A stretch of 47,354 nt of DNA from Paraburkholderia elongata (GCF_013177735.1 NZ_WOEZ01000100.1:1-47354), one strand, 5' to 3'. Shown: positions 15,950 to 26,308, counted from the stretch's first letter. Numbers and translations: made by a program. The notes: a model not told the origin generated them from the sequence alone.

Positions 15950-17146
15950 TCAGTGCCGCCCGAAGAGCTTCGCTAGCCGCTCGGCCGCTTCTTCCAACTT
16001 CGGCAGGGCGGTTGCGTACGATAGCCGGATGTAGTCCTTCGGCGCGTGCGTGCCGAAGTCCATGCCCGGCACCAATACCACGCCCGCGTCGTGCAGCATC
16101 GCCTTGGTTAGCGCCGCGCTGTCTCCGGCCGCCCGATGCGCGACCGTGCGGCAATCGGCGTAGACGTAGAACGCGCCGTCAGGTATCACCGGTACCGAGA
16201 AACCCAGCGATTCGAGCGCAGGCGCAATGAAGTCGCGGCGGCGCTTGAATTCGAGGCGGCGCGCTTCGTAGATTCCGATCGTTTCCGGTTCGAAGCAGGC
16301 CAGCGCCGCGTGCTGCGCGAGCGCCGACGCGCAGATGAACAGGTTCTGCGCGAGCTTTTCGAACGCGCCGACCATGCCGGGCGGCACGACCAGCCAGCCC
16401 AAACGCCAGCCGGTCATGTTGAAGTACTTCGAGAAGCTATTGACGGTGACGACGTCGTCACCGAACGAGAGCGCCGAGACAGGCTTGGCGTCGTAGCTCA
16501 GGCCCTGGTAGATCTCGTCGACGATCGTAAAGCCGCCGCGCGCCCGCACAGTCTTGACGATGCGTTCGAGTTCAGCCGGTTCGATCGACGTGCCGGTCGG
16601 GTTCGACGGCGACGCCAGCAGCACGCCGCGGGTGCGCTCGTTCCACAGGCGCTCGACGTCGGCGGCGGTCAGCTGAAAGCGTTCGGCCGGCCCGCTTGGC
16701 ACCATTACCGGCTTGCCTTCGGCCGCGATCACGAAATGACGGTTGCACGGGTAGCACGGGTCGGGCATCAGCACTTCATCGTCGCGATCGACCAGCGCCG
16801 CGCAAGCCAGCAACAGCGCGGCAGACGCGCCGGCGGTGACGACGATCCGCGCCGGATCGACGCTGACACCGTAGACCTCGGCGTAATGCGCCGAAATCGC
16901 CTCGCGCAGCGCGTGCAGGCCGAGCGCATTGGTGTATTGCGTGACGCCGCGGCGCAGGGCGCTCGCGGCCGCTTCGATGACCGGCTCGGGTGCGGTGAAA
17001 TCGGGTTCGCCGATTCCCATGTGGATGATGTCGCGCCCATCGCGCTCGAGCAGCGCGGCTTCCTTGGCCAGTTCCATCACATAGAAAGGCTGGATGGCGT
17101 CGACGCGGGCAGCAAGCCGCACTAAGGGTTCGGTCACGGAGTTCAT
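15950..17146 (-). CDS. Class I/II PLP aminotransferase
   Basis: A 398-residue enzyme of the aspartate-aminotransferase superfamily. Visible blocks are IIHMGIGEPDFTAPEPV (substrate-side Gly), YTNALGLHALREAI, the SPSNPTGT turn with the cofactor Asn, IVDEIYQGLSYD with the ring-binding Asp and Tyr, and Lys240 in SFSKYFNMTGWRLGW as the PLP Schiff-base residue. The Arg for the substrate carboxylate is in YIRLSYA near the end. Substrate choice (alanine, aspartate or other) is not clear. It is the last gene of the same-strand run from hemL, with a 186-bp gap after nusB. Confidence 0.9.
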   Translation of the reverse strand: MNSVTEPLVRLAARVDAIQPFYVMELAKEAALLERDGRDIIHMGIGEPDFTAPEPVIEAAASALRRGVTQYTNALGLHALREAISAHYAEVYGVSVDPARIVVTAGASAALLLACAALVDRDDEVLMPDPCYPCNRHFVIAAEGKPVMVPSGPAERFQLTAADVERLWNERTRGVLLASPSNPTGTSIEPAELERIVKTVRARGGFTIVDEIYQGLSYDAKPVSALSFGDDVVTVNSFSKYFNMTGWRLGWLVVPPGMVGAFEKLAQNLFICASALAQHAALACFEPETIGIYEARRLEFKRRRDFIAPALESLGFSVPVIPDGAFYVYADCRTVAHRAAGDSAALTKAMLHDAGVVLVPGMDFGTHAPKDYIRLSYATALPKLEEAAERLAKLFGRH

Positions 17147-17332
17147 ACGATCAAATCCAGTTCAGAAGCAAAAGCGGGACGGCGCTTGGCGCATCGGTTC
17201 ATGCGCGCAGCGGCGTCCTTGCAAGCGCCCAGCAATATGGGGCTGCGGTATGTCGCCAGGCATTCAACCGGCCGGCGATCCGGCGGGTCAACGTTTAGCG
17301 CCACGCGCATGACCAGGTCACGCGCCTCCCCC

Positions 17333-17767
17333 TCAATGCTTGCGAGCCGCCTGCGTTTCAGCAGCGCGCAGTTGCGCCGACAGCTTGTCCAGCACGCCGT
17401 TCACGTACTTGTAGCCGTCCGCGCCGCCAAACGTCTTGGCGAGTTCGACCGCTTCGTTGATGACCACGCGATAGGGAATGTCGACGTGATTCTTCAACTC
17501 GAACGCGGCGACCAGCAGCACGGCGCGTTCGACCGGTGAAAGCTGGTCGATCGGGCGGTCGAGGCACGGTGCGATATCCGCGGAGAGTGCTTCCGAATCG
17601 CGGATCACGCCGTGTAGGATGGCGTCCAGATGCTCGTGGTCGGCCTTGTCGAAGCCTTGCGCGCCGCGCAGCTGCGCGTCGATTTCACCGCCGGGCGAGC
17701 CCGACAGCAGCCACTGGTAAAGCCCCTGCGTGGCCAGTTCGCGGGAGCGTCGGCGTGCGCTCTTCAT
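17333..17767 (-). CDS. nusB: Transcription antitermination factor NusB
   Basis: A 144-residue helical protein that, with NusE (S10), binds boxA RNA and supports antitermination on rRNA operons. Features are RRRSRELATQGLYQWLLSG at the start, the VERAVLLVAAFELKNHVDIPY core, and the NEAVELAKTFGGADGYKYVNGVLD segment that is nearly diagnostic for NusB. Its ATG overlaps the ribH stop (ATGA at 17764-17767 on the minus strand), so the two are translationally coupled. Confidence 0.97.
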   Translation of the reverse strand: MKSARRRSRELATQGLYQWLLSGSPGGEIDAQLRGAQGFDKADHEHLDAILHGVIRDSEALSADIAPCLDRPIDQLSPVERAVLLVAAFELKNHVDIPYRVVINEAVELAKTFGGADGYKYVNGVLDKLSAQLRAAETQAARKH

Positions 17768-18270
17768 GCCTCTTCCTCTTCTTCGTCTTCTTCTTCGTCG
17801 TCACCGCCGAGTTGTTCGAGCGCGACGGCGAGGTTTGCCATTTCGACGGCCACGCGCGCTGCGTCACGACCCTTCTCGGTCATACGCGCGACAGCTTGCT
17901 CGTCGTTTTCCGTGGTCAGCACGGCGTTCGCGACCGGAATGCCGAAGTCGAGGCCGATACGCGTGATGCCCGCACCGCTTTCGTTCGACACCAGTTCGAA
18001 GTGGTACGTTTCGCCGCGAATCACCGCACCCAGCGCGATCAGTGCGTCGAATTGCGCGCTTTCAGCGAGCTTTTGCAGCGCCAGCGGGATTTCCAGCGCG
18101 CCCGGCACGGTGACCAGCAGCACGTCTTCGCCGGTCACACCGAGGCGTTCGAGTTCTTCGATGCACGAATCCGCGAGGCCGTTGCAGACGGGTTCGTTAA
18201 AACGCGCCTGAACGATGCCGATACGCAGTCCGTCGCCGTCGAGATTCGGTTGGTATTGTCCGATTTCCAT
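17764..18270 (-). CDS. ribH: 6,7-dimethyl-8-ribityllumazine synthase
   Basis: Penultimate riboflavin enzyme. It condenses the RibB product (3,4-dihydroxy-2-butanone 4-phosphate) with the pyrimidine from the RibD branch. The product is 168 residues. Motifs are IGIVQARFNEPVCNGL, VTVPGALEIPLALQKL, the ALGAVIRGETYHFELVSNE segment with the catalytic His, and PVANAVLTTENDEQA. The C terminus ends in an unusually acidic tail (DDEEEDEEEEE), which would hang off the capsid-like oligomer; such tails are variable. It lies 50 bp after ribB and overlaps nusB by 4 bp. Confidence 0.97.
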   Translation of the reverse strand: MEIGQYQPNLDGDGLRIGIVQARFNEPVCNGLADSCIEELERLGVTGEDVLLVTVPGALEIPLALQKLAESAQFDALIALGAVIRGETYHFELVSNESGAGITRIGLDFGIPVANAVLTTENDEQAVARMTEKGRDAARVAVEMANLAVALEQLGGDDEEEDEEEEEA

Positions 18271-18320
18271 GTGAATTCCGTAGTGTTTTGAGTGGGCGCT
18301 TAAGCGCGTGAATGGTCGGA

Positions 18321-19457
<1,137 letters not shown>

Positions 19458-19659
19458 GTTGGCGGAGAGTTTTTCGGGAAAGCGCGTATTTTACGCCACG
19501 CGCGCCCCGGCGTCGCTTCCGCCGAATGGTATAGGCCGATTGGCCGACTGGTGTTGCGCCGCCCGGCGCCAGTATGCTCGATGAAACGATGGACGCATGA
19601 ACCGGTTGAAAGCGGCAGGGCGCCGCCGCCAGCCCATGCGCGGCGGGCTTTGTTGCGGG

Positions 19660-20274
19660 TTATTTCGGCGCGTTCAGCATCCGCTCGACGTAGCGCGCAA
19701 TCAGATCGATCTCCAGATTCACTTGCGTGCCTTCGCGCAGGCGCTTGAGCGCGGTCACTTCGACCGTGTGCGGAATCAGGTTGATCGAAAACTCACAGCC
19801 ATCGTCGCGATCTTTAACCGAGTTGACGGTCAGGCTCACACCGTTGACAGTGATAGAACCTTTAAAGGCCAGGTAGCGGCCGATCTCGCGCGGCGCCAGC
19901 ACGCGCAGTTCGTGCGATTCGCCGACCGGCGCAAAATGCGTAACCGTGCCGAGGCCGTCCACGTGGCCGGAGACGATATGCCCGCCGAGCCGGTCATGCG
20001 CGCGCAGTGCCTTCTCGAGATTGACCTCGCCGGTCTCGCCCAAGCCCGCCGTACAGTTCAGGCTTTCGCGCGACACGTCGACTTCGAACGAATGCGCGGT
20101 TTTTGCCACGACCGTCATACAGGCGCCCTGGATCGTGATGCTGTCGCCCAGCTGGACGTCTTCGAGATCGAGACCGCCGGCTTCCACGTTCAGGCGCACG
20201 CCCGCGTCACCATCCGTGCCGAGGGGTTTGACTGATTCGATGCGGCCCACCGCCGCGACGATTCCTGTAAACAT
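19660..20274 (-). CDS. ribE: Riboflavin synthase, alpha subunit
   Basis: Last riboflavin step: dismutation of two ribityllumazines to riboflavin and a pyrimidine. The product is 204 residues with the two internal repeats expected. The first starts MFTGIVAAVGRIESV, and the second is around NLEKALRAHDRLGGHIVSGHVDG, continuing SITVNGVSLTVNSV. The ATG at 20274 follows ribD by 15 bp, so the two are probably co-transcribed. Confidence 0.97.
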   Translation of the reverse strand: MFTGIVAAVGRIESVKPLGTDGDAGVRLNVEAGGLDLEDVQLGDSITIQGACMTVVAKTAHSFEVDVSRESLNCTAGLGETGEVNLEKALRAHDRLGGHIVSGHVDGLGTVTHFAPVGESHELRVLAPREIGRYLAFKGSITVNGVSLTVNSVKDRDDGCEFSINLIPHTVEVTALKRLREGTQVNLEIDLIARYVERMLNAPK

Positions 20275-20289
20275 CGTGCTAATCCTTGA

Positions 20290-21459
20290 TCAATTCGAAG
20301 TTGGTTGGGGGGCGGGCTCGGTCCCGGCTTCGGGTGCCGGTTGTGACACGGAGCGAGGCACAAAGCGGGCGAGAATCCGCAGATCGTCGCCGATCCGGTC
20401 GACTGCGTGGAAATTCAGTTGCAGGCGGCCTTCCAGCGTTTCCGGCGCGTTCAGATTGAACATGCTCATCGAATCCATGCCGAGCAGGCTCGGCGCGAGA
20501 TAGACCAGCAGTTCGTCAACGCAACCTTCGCGCAGCAGCGAGCCGTTCAGCTTGTAGCCCGCCTCGACGTGCAGTTCGTTCACACTACGCTCGCCGAGCA
20601 CTTTCAGCATGGCGGGCAGGTCGACCTTGCCCGCCGCGTTCGCCAGTTGCACGATCTCCGCGCCGCGATCGCGCAGCGCGTTGGCGCGTTCGGTATGACG
20701 CTCATCGAGATTGCCGCAGAAAATCAGCGTGGGTGCGCCGGCCAGAATCTGCGCCTCGGGCGGCACGTCGAGCTGGCTGTCGATCAGCACGCGTTGCGGC
20801 TGGCGCGGCGTGTCGACAGCGCGCACGGTCATGCGCGGATTGTCTTCCCTGACGGTGCCGATGCCGGTCAGGATCGCCGACGCGCGGGCGCGCCACGCGT
20901 GACCATCGGCGCGTGCCGCTTCGCCAGTAATCCATTGACTGACGCCCGACGGCAAGCCGGTGCGGCCGTCCAGCGAGGCGGCCACTTTCATGCGGACCCA
21001 CGGGCGGCCGCGCGTCATGCGCGACACGAAGCCGATGTTCAGTTCGTGCGCTTCGTTGGCGAGCAGCCCGCAACGCACTTCAATGCCGGCGTCGCGCAGC
21101 ATTGCGAGGCCACGCCCGGAGACTTGCGGATTGGGGTCTTCCATCGCCGCGACCACGCGCTCGACCTGCGCTTCGATCAGCGCATTCGCGCACGGCGGCG
21201 TGCGGCCGAAATGGCTGCACGGCTCGAGCGTCACGTAGGCCGTGGCGCCGCGCAGATCATGGCCGCGCGAGCGTGCGTCCTTCAACGCGCGCACTTCTGC
21301 ATGATCCTGGCCGGCCGGTTGCGTGAAGCCTTCGCCGATCACCTCGCCGTTCTTGACGAGCACGCAACCGACGCGCGGATTCGGGTCGGTCGTGTACATG
21401 CCGCGCTTGGCCAGCGTGAGCGCGCGCTCCATATGGACGAAGTCGGTTTGCGAAAACAT
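20290..21459 (-). CDS. ribD: Bifunctional riboflavin deaminase/reductase
   Basis: A 389-residue enzyme doing two middle steps from the GTP-derived pyrimidine. The N-terminal deaminase (residues 1-145) has the zinc site His53-Ala-Glu55 and PC-SHFGRTPPC (Cys81, Cys90). The C-terminal reductase (150-365) has MKVAASLDGRTGLPSGVSQWITG, then GIGTVREDNPRMTVR and the ELHVEAGYKLNGSLL part. The last 25 residues are Pro/Glu-rich and probably disordered. Its start has no strong ribosome site. It lies 72 bp from hemL. Confidence 0.96.
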   Translation of the reverse strand: MFSQTDFVHMERALTLAKRGMYTTDPNPRVGCVLVKNGEVIGEGFTQPAGQDHAEVRALKDARSRGHDLRGATAYVTLEPCSHFGRTPPCANALIEAQVERVVAAMEDPNPQVSGRGLAMLRDAGIEVRCGLLANEAHELNIGFVSRMTRGRPWVRMKVAASLDGRTGLPSGVSQWITGEAARADGHAWRARASAILTGIGTVREDNPRMTVRAVDTPRQPQRVLIDSQLDVPPEAQILAGAPTLIFCGNLDERHTERANALRDRGAEIVQLANAAGKVDLPAMLKVLGERSVNELHVEAGYKLNGSLLREGCVDELLVYLAPSLLGMDSMSMFNLNAPETLEGRLQLNFHAVDRIGDDLRILARFVPRSVSQPAPEAGTEPAPQPTSN

Positions 21460-21531
21460 CGGTATCCGGTCGGGTGCGGTGGCTAGGCAGTATTGAGCTT
21501 GGGTTTCGGCAGTTTCTGTGTCTCGCCGGGC

Positions 21532-22815
21532 TCAGGCCGCGAGCGAGGCAAACGCGCCGCGCGCTGCGGCGATCGTGGCGTCGATGATCGCGTCGTCGTG
21601 CACGATCGAAACGAAGCCCGCTTCATACGCCGACGGCGCGAAGTACACGCCCGCGTCGAGCATCTTGTGGAAGAACGCATTGAAGCGCGGCACGTCGCTC
21701 TTCGTGACCTCGGCGAAGCTGGTCGGGACCGACTCGGTGAAGTAGAGGCCGAACATGCCGCCGAGCGAATCGGCCGCGAACGGCACCTTTGCTTCGCGCG
21801 CGACGTTCGCGAGACCTTGCGCGAGACGCGTGGTGCGGGCGCCGAGCGTGTCGTAGAAGCCCGGCGCCTGGATCAGTTGCAGCGTCTTCAGGCCCGCGGC
21901 GACCGCGATCGGATTGCCCGACAAGGTGCCCGCCTGGTAGACGCCGCCGAGCGGCGCGAGGTGAGCCATGATGTCGCGCCGACCGCCGAAGGCTGCCGCC
22001 GGCATGCCGCCACCGATTACCTTGCCCAGACACGTCAGATCCGGCGTGATGCCGTAGACCTCTTGCGCGCCCCCCAGGGCGACGCGGAAACCGCACATTA
22101 CTTCGTCGAAAATCAGTACAGAGCCGTACTCGGTGCACAGGCGCCGCAAGGCTTGCAGAAATTCAGGCGTGGCGCGCACGAGGTTCATGTTGCCCGCCAC
22201 CGGCTCGACGATCACCGAGGCGATTTCGTTGCCGAACGCCTTGAACGCTTCTTCGAGTTCCGCGACGTTGTTGTACTCGAGCACCGTGGTGTGCTTGGCG
22301 ATATCGACCGGTACGCCCGCCGAAGTCGGATTGCCGAACGTGAGCAGGCCCGAGCCGGCCTTGACCAGCAGGCTGTCCGCGTGGCCGTGATAGCAGCCTT
22401 CGAATTTGACGATGCGGCTGCGGTTCGTGAAGCCGCGCGCGAGACGCAGCGCGCTCATGGTCGCCTCGGTGCCGCTCGAGACCATGCGGACCTGTTCGAT
22501 CGACGGTACCAGCTTGCAGATTTCTTCGGCGATTTCGATCTCGGATTCCGTCGGCGCGCCGAAGGAGAAGCCGTTGGCCAACACGCGCTGGACCGCTTCC
22601 AGCACTTCCGGGTGAACGTGGCCGAGGATCATCGGGCCCCACGAGCCGATGTAGTCGGTATAGCGTTGTCCGTCCGCGTCCCAGAAGTAGGGGCCTTGCG
22701 CGCGTTCGATGAAGCGCGGCGTGCCGCCTACCGAACGGAATGCGCGGACCGGCGAGTTCACGCCGCCGGGGATGGTGCGCTGCGCGCGGTCGAAGAGGGT
22801 CTGGTTTCTGGACAT
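21532..22815 (-). CDS. hemL: Glutamate-1-semialdehyde 2,1-aminomutase
   Basis: PLP enzyme that makes 5-aminolevulinate in the C5 heme pathway. The product is 427 residues, the standard length. It has the opening RNQTLFDRAQRTIPGGVNSPVRAF, the GTEATMSALRLAR phosphate region, DEVMCGFRVALGGAQ with the cofactor Asp, and LGKVIGGGMPAAAFGG with the Schiff-base Lys. With hemN in the same window, two heme steps are represented, but far apart and not in one operon. It heads the same-strand run into ribD. Confidence 0.97.
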   Translation of the reverse strand: MSRNQTLFDRAQRTIPGGVNSPVRAFRSVGGTPRFIERAQGPYFWDADGQRYTDYIGSWGPMILGHVHPEVLEAVQRVLANGFSFGAPTESEIEIAEEICKLVPSIEQVRMVSSGTEATMSALRLARGFTNRSRIVKFEGCYHGHADSLLVKAGSGLLTFGNPTSAGVPVDIAKHTTVLEYNNVAELEEAFKAFGNEIASVIVEPVAGNMNLVRATPEFLQALRRLCTEYGSVLIFDEVMCGFRVALGGAQEVYGITPDLTCLGKVIGGGMPAAAFGGRRDIMAHLAPLGGVYQAGTLSGNPIAVAAGLKTLQLIQAPGFYDTLGARTTRLAQGLANVAREAKVPFAADSLGGMFGLYFTESVPTSFAEVTKSDVPRFNAFFHKMLDAGVYFAPSAYEAGFVSIVHDDAIIDATIAAARGAFASLAA

Positions 22816-22908
22816 GGCGATGGCTGGAATTTGGGTTGCGCAGCGGCGCGGGCACTGCTTTTTGCGCTCCGCGCGGCGCTGGGGGTTGGTGGGGAAATTG
22901 TACCGGAG

Positions 22909-23421
22909 TCAGCGTGAAGAGGTTTTGGGTTTGGCCATGCTGGGGCGCGTGGGTCCGTTTGCCGTGTCAAGCCTCGGTGGCTTACGCTTGCCTGTGAGTT
23001 CAGCCCAGCGTTTTTCCAACGCGCCTTCGGCCATCGGCTTGATGACAGTGCCCGAGCTTTGCGCGTCCCATGTTTGCACCGAAAACGGATGCGTACGCAA
23101 CATCTCGCGTGGAATCACGACGCCCTCGTGTGCGTCGACCACCCAGTCGTACACGAAGTCGATGCACAACCGGTAACCTCGCTTCGTCGCCGGGTCGGGG
23201 ACTTCGTACGGCGCGCGAGTAATGTAGCCGGAGCCGAAAATGCCCTTGGGTTCCTGTGCAACACGATGCAGGAATACGCGGTCGCCCGGCAGGATGCTGC
23301 GGGCAAATCCGCAACCCCACACGTCAGCCACCGCCACGCCCGCGGCGACCCGCTTCGCCACGTCGGGCAACTCGGGCCATGGCCATTTCTTGGGGCTCCA
23401 GATCAACAGGAAGGCAGTCAT
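22909..23421 (-). CDS. EVE/PUA-like domain protein
   Basis: A 170-residue protein starting at the ATG at 23421 (MTAFLLIWSPKKWPWPELPD). The sequence TAFLLIWSPKKW, then VADVWGCGF, LPGDRVFLHRVAQEPKGIFGSG and YITRAPYEVP, looks like the small EVE/ASCH-like (PUA-fold) modules often found beside or fused to HNH nucleases in modified-base restriction. Those modules bind modified nucleotides. Here it stands alone, with no nuclease domain after it. The C-terminal 45 residues are basic and low-complexity. The stop is 93 bp from hemL. The family call is by pattern only. Confidence 0.6.
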   Translation of the reverse strand: MTAFLLIWSPKKWPWPELPDVAKRVAAGVAVADVWGCGFARSILPGDRVFLHRVAQEPKGIFGSGYITRAPYEVPDPATKRGYRLCIDFVYDWVVDAHEGVVIPREMLRTHPFSVQTWDAQSSGTVIKPMAEGALEKRWAELTGKRKPPRLDTANGPTRPSMAKPKTSSR

Positions 23422-23680
23422 GTCAGGGTCGGGACAGGGCAGTATCGAAGGGGGCAGCGAACAGCTTTGTGTCACGCCCCGAAGCGTTCTGGCGGCAGCT
23501 TAACCGATCGGCGGTGCGCTTGCCGCAGTGCATTGGCGGCGCATGCTTGGCCCGCCCAGCCAGGCACGGGCGCGGCGGATGGTTTAACCGTCGCGTACAA
23601 TTGGGGTCGTCAAGCTGCTGTTTTCCCTGTTTCACCGCGTTTCGCTGCCGAAGACGGCGCGGCGTTTCATCTGGATTCCC

Positions 23681-24901
23681 ATGTCTCACGTCACCAGAAG
23701 CCGGCCCGATGGCCGGCTGATTCTGTTGCTCGGTGCGCTTGCCGCATGCGGGCCGATTTCCATCGATATGTATTTGCCGAGCCTGCCGACTATCTCGCAG
23801 GCATTCGCCATCGGCACCGGCGCCGCGCAAACCACGCTCACCAGCTTCATGTTCGGCTTTTCGATCGGCATGCTGCTCTATGGTCCGTTGTCGGATACCT
23901 ATGGCCGCCGGCCCGTGCTGCTCGGCGGCATCATCATGTATGCGCTGGCAAGCGTGGCCTGCGCGTTGTCGTTTTCGATCGGATCGCTGGTGATATTCCG
24001 CTTCGTGCAGGCGCTCGGCGCGGGCGCGGCCTCGGTGCTGGCGCGCGCGATCGCCCGCGACGCGCACGGGCCGACCGATGCCGCGCGTGTGCTGTCGATG
24101 CTCGCCATCGTCACGTCGATCGGGCCGTTGCTCGCGCCGCTGATTGGCGGGCAGTTGCTGTTGCTCGGCGGCTGGCGTGTTGTTTTTATCGTGTTGACGC
24201 TATTCGGTACGGTGTGCGCGGTGACCGCGTTTCTCAAGGTGCCGGAAACGTGGCCGCCCGAAAAGCGTGCCCACTCGGCGCTGCTGAAATCGTTCGGTGC
24301 CTATGGCAAGTTGCTGCGCGATCCAGTCGCGTGGGGGCTCATGCTGTGCGGCGGCATGGCGTTCGCGTCGATGTTCGCGTACATCACCGCGACGCCGTTC
24401 GTGTACATCGAATATTTCCATGTATCGGCGCAGCATTATGGCTTTCTTTTCGCGCTGAATATCGTCGGCATCATGTTCGGCAACTTCATGAATACGCGTC
24501 TCGTCGGCCAGCTCGGTTCGCTGCCGATCATTTCTTTTGCCGCGACCGTGAGTTGCATCGCGTCCCTGTTCGTCTGTCTCGTCTCGCTGACTGGGTGGGG
24601 AGGGTTGTGGTCGATCGTTTTCGGTTTGTTCTTCGTGGTCGGAGTAGTGGGGCTGTTGTCCGCTAACTGCACGACCGATCTTATGCATCGGTATCCGGTG
24701 AATGCCGGCGCCGCGGCCGCTGTGTTCGGCGCTGTGCAGTTGGCGCTCGGCGCGTTGGCGAGCCTCGCCGTCGGACTCTGGCAGGATGGCTCACCCACGG
24801 GCATGGGCATTGTCGTGGGCGTCGCGGGCGTGCTGTGTTACGTCGGGCGGATTCTGGTGGTCAAATGGCACGGGATGAAGGCGCCTGTCGCTGTCGTTTG
24901 A
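23681..24901 (+). CDS. Bcr/CflA-type MFS multidrug transporter
   Basis: A 406-residue, 12-helix major facilitator. The DHA1 signature is visible: SIDMYLPSLPTISQAF near the start, the loop 2-3 motif YGPLSDTYGRRPVLLGG, and motif C around IVTSIGPLLAPLIGG in helix 5. Bcr/CflA members export drugs, cysteine or other small molecules by proton antiport. The substrate here cannot be told. It is divergent from the EVE-like gene. Confidence 0.9.
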   Translation: MSHVTRSRPDGRLILLLGALAACGPISIDMYLPSLPTISQAFAIGTGAAQTTLTSFMFGFSIGMLLYGPLSDTYGRRPVLLGGIIMYALASVACALSFSIGSLVIFRFVQALGAGAASVLARAIARDAHGPTDAARVLSMLAIVTSIGPLLAPLIGGQLLLLGGWRVVFIVLTLFGTVCAVTAFLKVPETWPPEKRAHSALLKSFGAYGKLLRDPVAWGLMLCGGMAFASMFAYITATPFVYIEYFHVSAQHYGFLFALNIVGIMFGNFMNTRLVGQLGSLPIISFAATVSCIASLFVCLVSLTGWGGLWSIVFGLFFVVGVVGLLSANCTTDLMHRYPVNAGAAAAVFGAVQLALGALASLAVGLWQDGSPTGMGIVVGVAGVLCYVGRILVVKWHGMKAPVAVV

Positions 24902-25108
24902 GGCCGCGTGTAACTGGATGAGGCGGGAGTCCGGTGCTAAAGGCGGATCATTGTTCCTTAGCCGAAACGCGCGGCAAGCTTGCTTCTCTGTCCCGCGCTA
25001 ACCAACTAACCAAAGCGTCTACGGAAAACACCAGGTGTTGCGCGCGCGCGACCGTGCGTTTCAATTTGCATTGCTATGATGGAGTCACTGTTCCTCGGAG
25101 CGGCAATC

Positions 25109-25339
25109 ATGGCGATCAGAGATTTGATGAGCGGCGAGCGGCAACAGGCTGCCTTTGCCGAAGCGCAGAAGCTGGCAGACAGCGGCGCCTATCACGATTA
25201 CACAGACATCGAATACGTCTTGCGCTTTGATTACGGTTTGTCTGATGTATCGGCGCTGCTCGACAGCCAGTCGATACATCGCGACCTGAATCGCCGTTGC
25301 GCCGATGCGCGTGAGAAGCTGGATGCGCTTAGCGTGTGA
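25109..25339 (+). CDS. Small protein of unknown function
   Basis: A 76-residue acidic protein starting MAIRDLMSGERQQAAF, with a GGAG ribosome site at the right distance from the ATG at 25109. An in-frame ATG at 25076 is possible but lacks a good site. It is predicted mostly helical (FAEAQKLADSGAYHDYTDIE, then SQSIHRDLNRRCADAREKL). No domain is recognised. It precedes the RidA gene by 78 bp on the same strand. Confidence 0.6.
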   Translation: MAIRDLMSGERQQAAFAEAQKLADSGAYHDYTDIEYVLRFDYGLSDVSALLDSQSIHRDLNRRCADAREKLDALSV

Positions 25340-25417
25340 CACACGCGGTGAGTGGCATGCAGCATCCTGCGCATAGCCATGCGCCGCGAAGGCGCCATCC
25401 TCTTTGGAGTTGCATTC

Positions 25418-25822
25418 ATGGCTGTTAGCCAGCACGACCCGTATCTGCCGCACATGGACAATCCCGCTGGTTTGGCAAAGCCGGGTGGCCATTACAGTCA
25501 TGTCGCGATTGCGAATGGTTTTGTTTTCGTCTCGGGACAGTTGCCGATCAACGCACAGGGCGAGAAGCTTGCTGACGCCTCGTTCGAGGTCCAGGCCGAG
25601 CAGGTGTTGGCGAATGTTCAGGCTGCGCTCGAAGGTACCGGCAGCAGCATTGCGCAGCTGGTGCAGGTGCGCGTCTATATCGCCGACGTTGAACATTGGG
25701 CGAGCTTCAATCAGATCTACGCGCGTTGGGCAGGTGAGGCACGGCCGGCGCGGGCCGTCGTGCCGGTTCCACACCTGCATTACGGGTTGAAGGTCGAGGT
25801 CGAGGCGACCGCGCTGGTTTAA
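25418..25822 (+). CDS. RidA/YjgF-family enamine/imine deaminase
   Basis: A 134-residue protein of the RidA family. Those proteins hydrolyse reactive enamine or imine intermediates left by PLP enzymes such as threonine dehydratase. Features are the N-terminal GHYSHVAIANGFVFVSGQLP, the helix QAEQVLANVQAALEGTGSS, and VQVRVYIADVEHW with PARAVVPVPHLHYGLKVEVE near the end, where the active-site Arg sits. It starts at the ATG at 25418 with a GGAG site. A RidA substrate source, a dehydratase-family enzyme, is at 10539, but they are not linked. Confidence 0.9.
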   Translation: MAVSQHDPYLPHMDNPAGLAKPGGHYSHVAIANGFVFVSGQLPINAQGEKLADASFEVQAEQVLANVQAALEGTGSSIAQLVQVRVYIADVEHWASFNQIYARWAGEARPARAVVPVPHLHYGLKVEVEATALV

Positions 25823-25849
25823 GTCGTTGCGGTGTCGAGGCGTTGCGAC

Positions 25850-26308
25850 TCAGTGAATGATGAGCCCGTTGAACTGGGCATTGCCCACACCGGACGCGAT
25901 ATTCACGCCGACATTGCCGCTCACCGCCGCCAGTGAGCCGGCACCGAGTTTGGCGGAGACTCTGCCCGTCACTTGCGCGACGGTATGCACATTCTGTTGT
26001 GAGACGATCGTGGCTTGCGGTGTGGTGATGAGGATGATCTGGTTGGCCTGAGCATTCAGCGCACCGGCTGACACGTTCACGCCGATGTTGCCGCTTGCGC
26101 CTCTCAGCGTATTTGCGCCCAGGGTAGCGGCGGACGCGCCAACTTTCGCGCTGCCGCCGACGTTCTGCAGATTCGACAGCCTGGCTGAGCCGAATACCGC
26201 TGCGCTATCGTCGTCGGACAGGGCCGTTGACGTGCCTGCAAGCGCGGACGATGCGCCCGTGCTCGCGGCAACCCAAATTAGTGCACAGGCTAAGGTACTG
26301 ACTTTCAT
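25850..26308 (-). CDS. Secreted protein with two FapC/adhesin-like repeats
   Basis: A 152-residue exported protein starting at the ATG at 26308 (MKVSTLACALIWVAAS), with a signal peptide ending near SALA (residue 24). The mature part is Ala/Gly/Asn-rich and contains two clear repeats, SGNIGVNVSAGALNAQANQ (72-90) and SGNVGVNIASGVGNAQFNG (130-148). The pattern SGNxGVNxxxGxxNxQxN resembles the repeats of Fap functional-amyloid and related adhesin proteins. Amyloid formation is inferred, not shown. I saw no FapA-F partners or C39 peptidase nearby. Upstream on the same strand is the small lipoprotein at 26454. Confidence 0.65.
   Translation of the reverse strand: MKVSTLACALIWVAASTGASSALAGTSTALSDDDSAAVFGSARLSNLQNVGGSAKVGASAATLGANTLRGASGNIGVNVSAGALNAQANQIILITTPQATIVSQQNVHTVAQVTGRVSAKLGAGSLAAVSGNVGVNIASGVGNAQFNGLIIH

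Noticed and set aside
16136..17125. 329-codon plus-strand ORF opposite the aminotransferase
   Set aside because: Very Arg/Ala/Asp-rich antisense frame; the aminotransferase has clear catalytic motifs.
19458..19659. Possible FMN riboswitch upstream of ribB
   Set aside because: The conserved FMN-riboswitch blocks are not seen in this gap.
21493..22917. 474-codon plus-strand ORF opposite hemL
   Set aside because: Antisense shadow of hemL with low-complexity composition.
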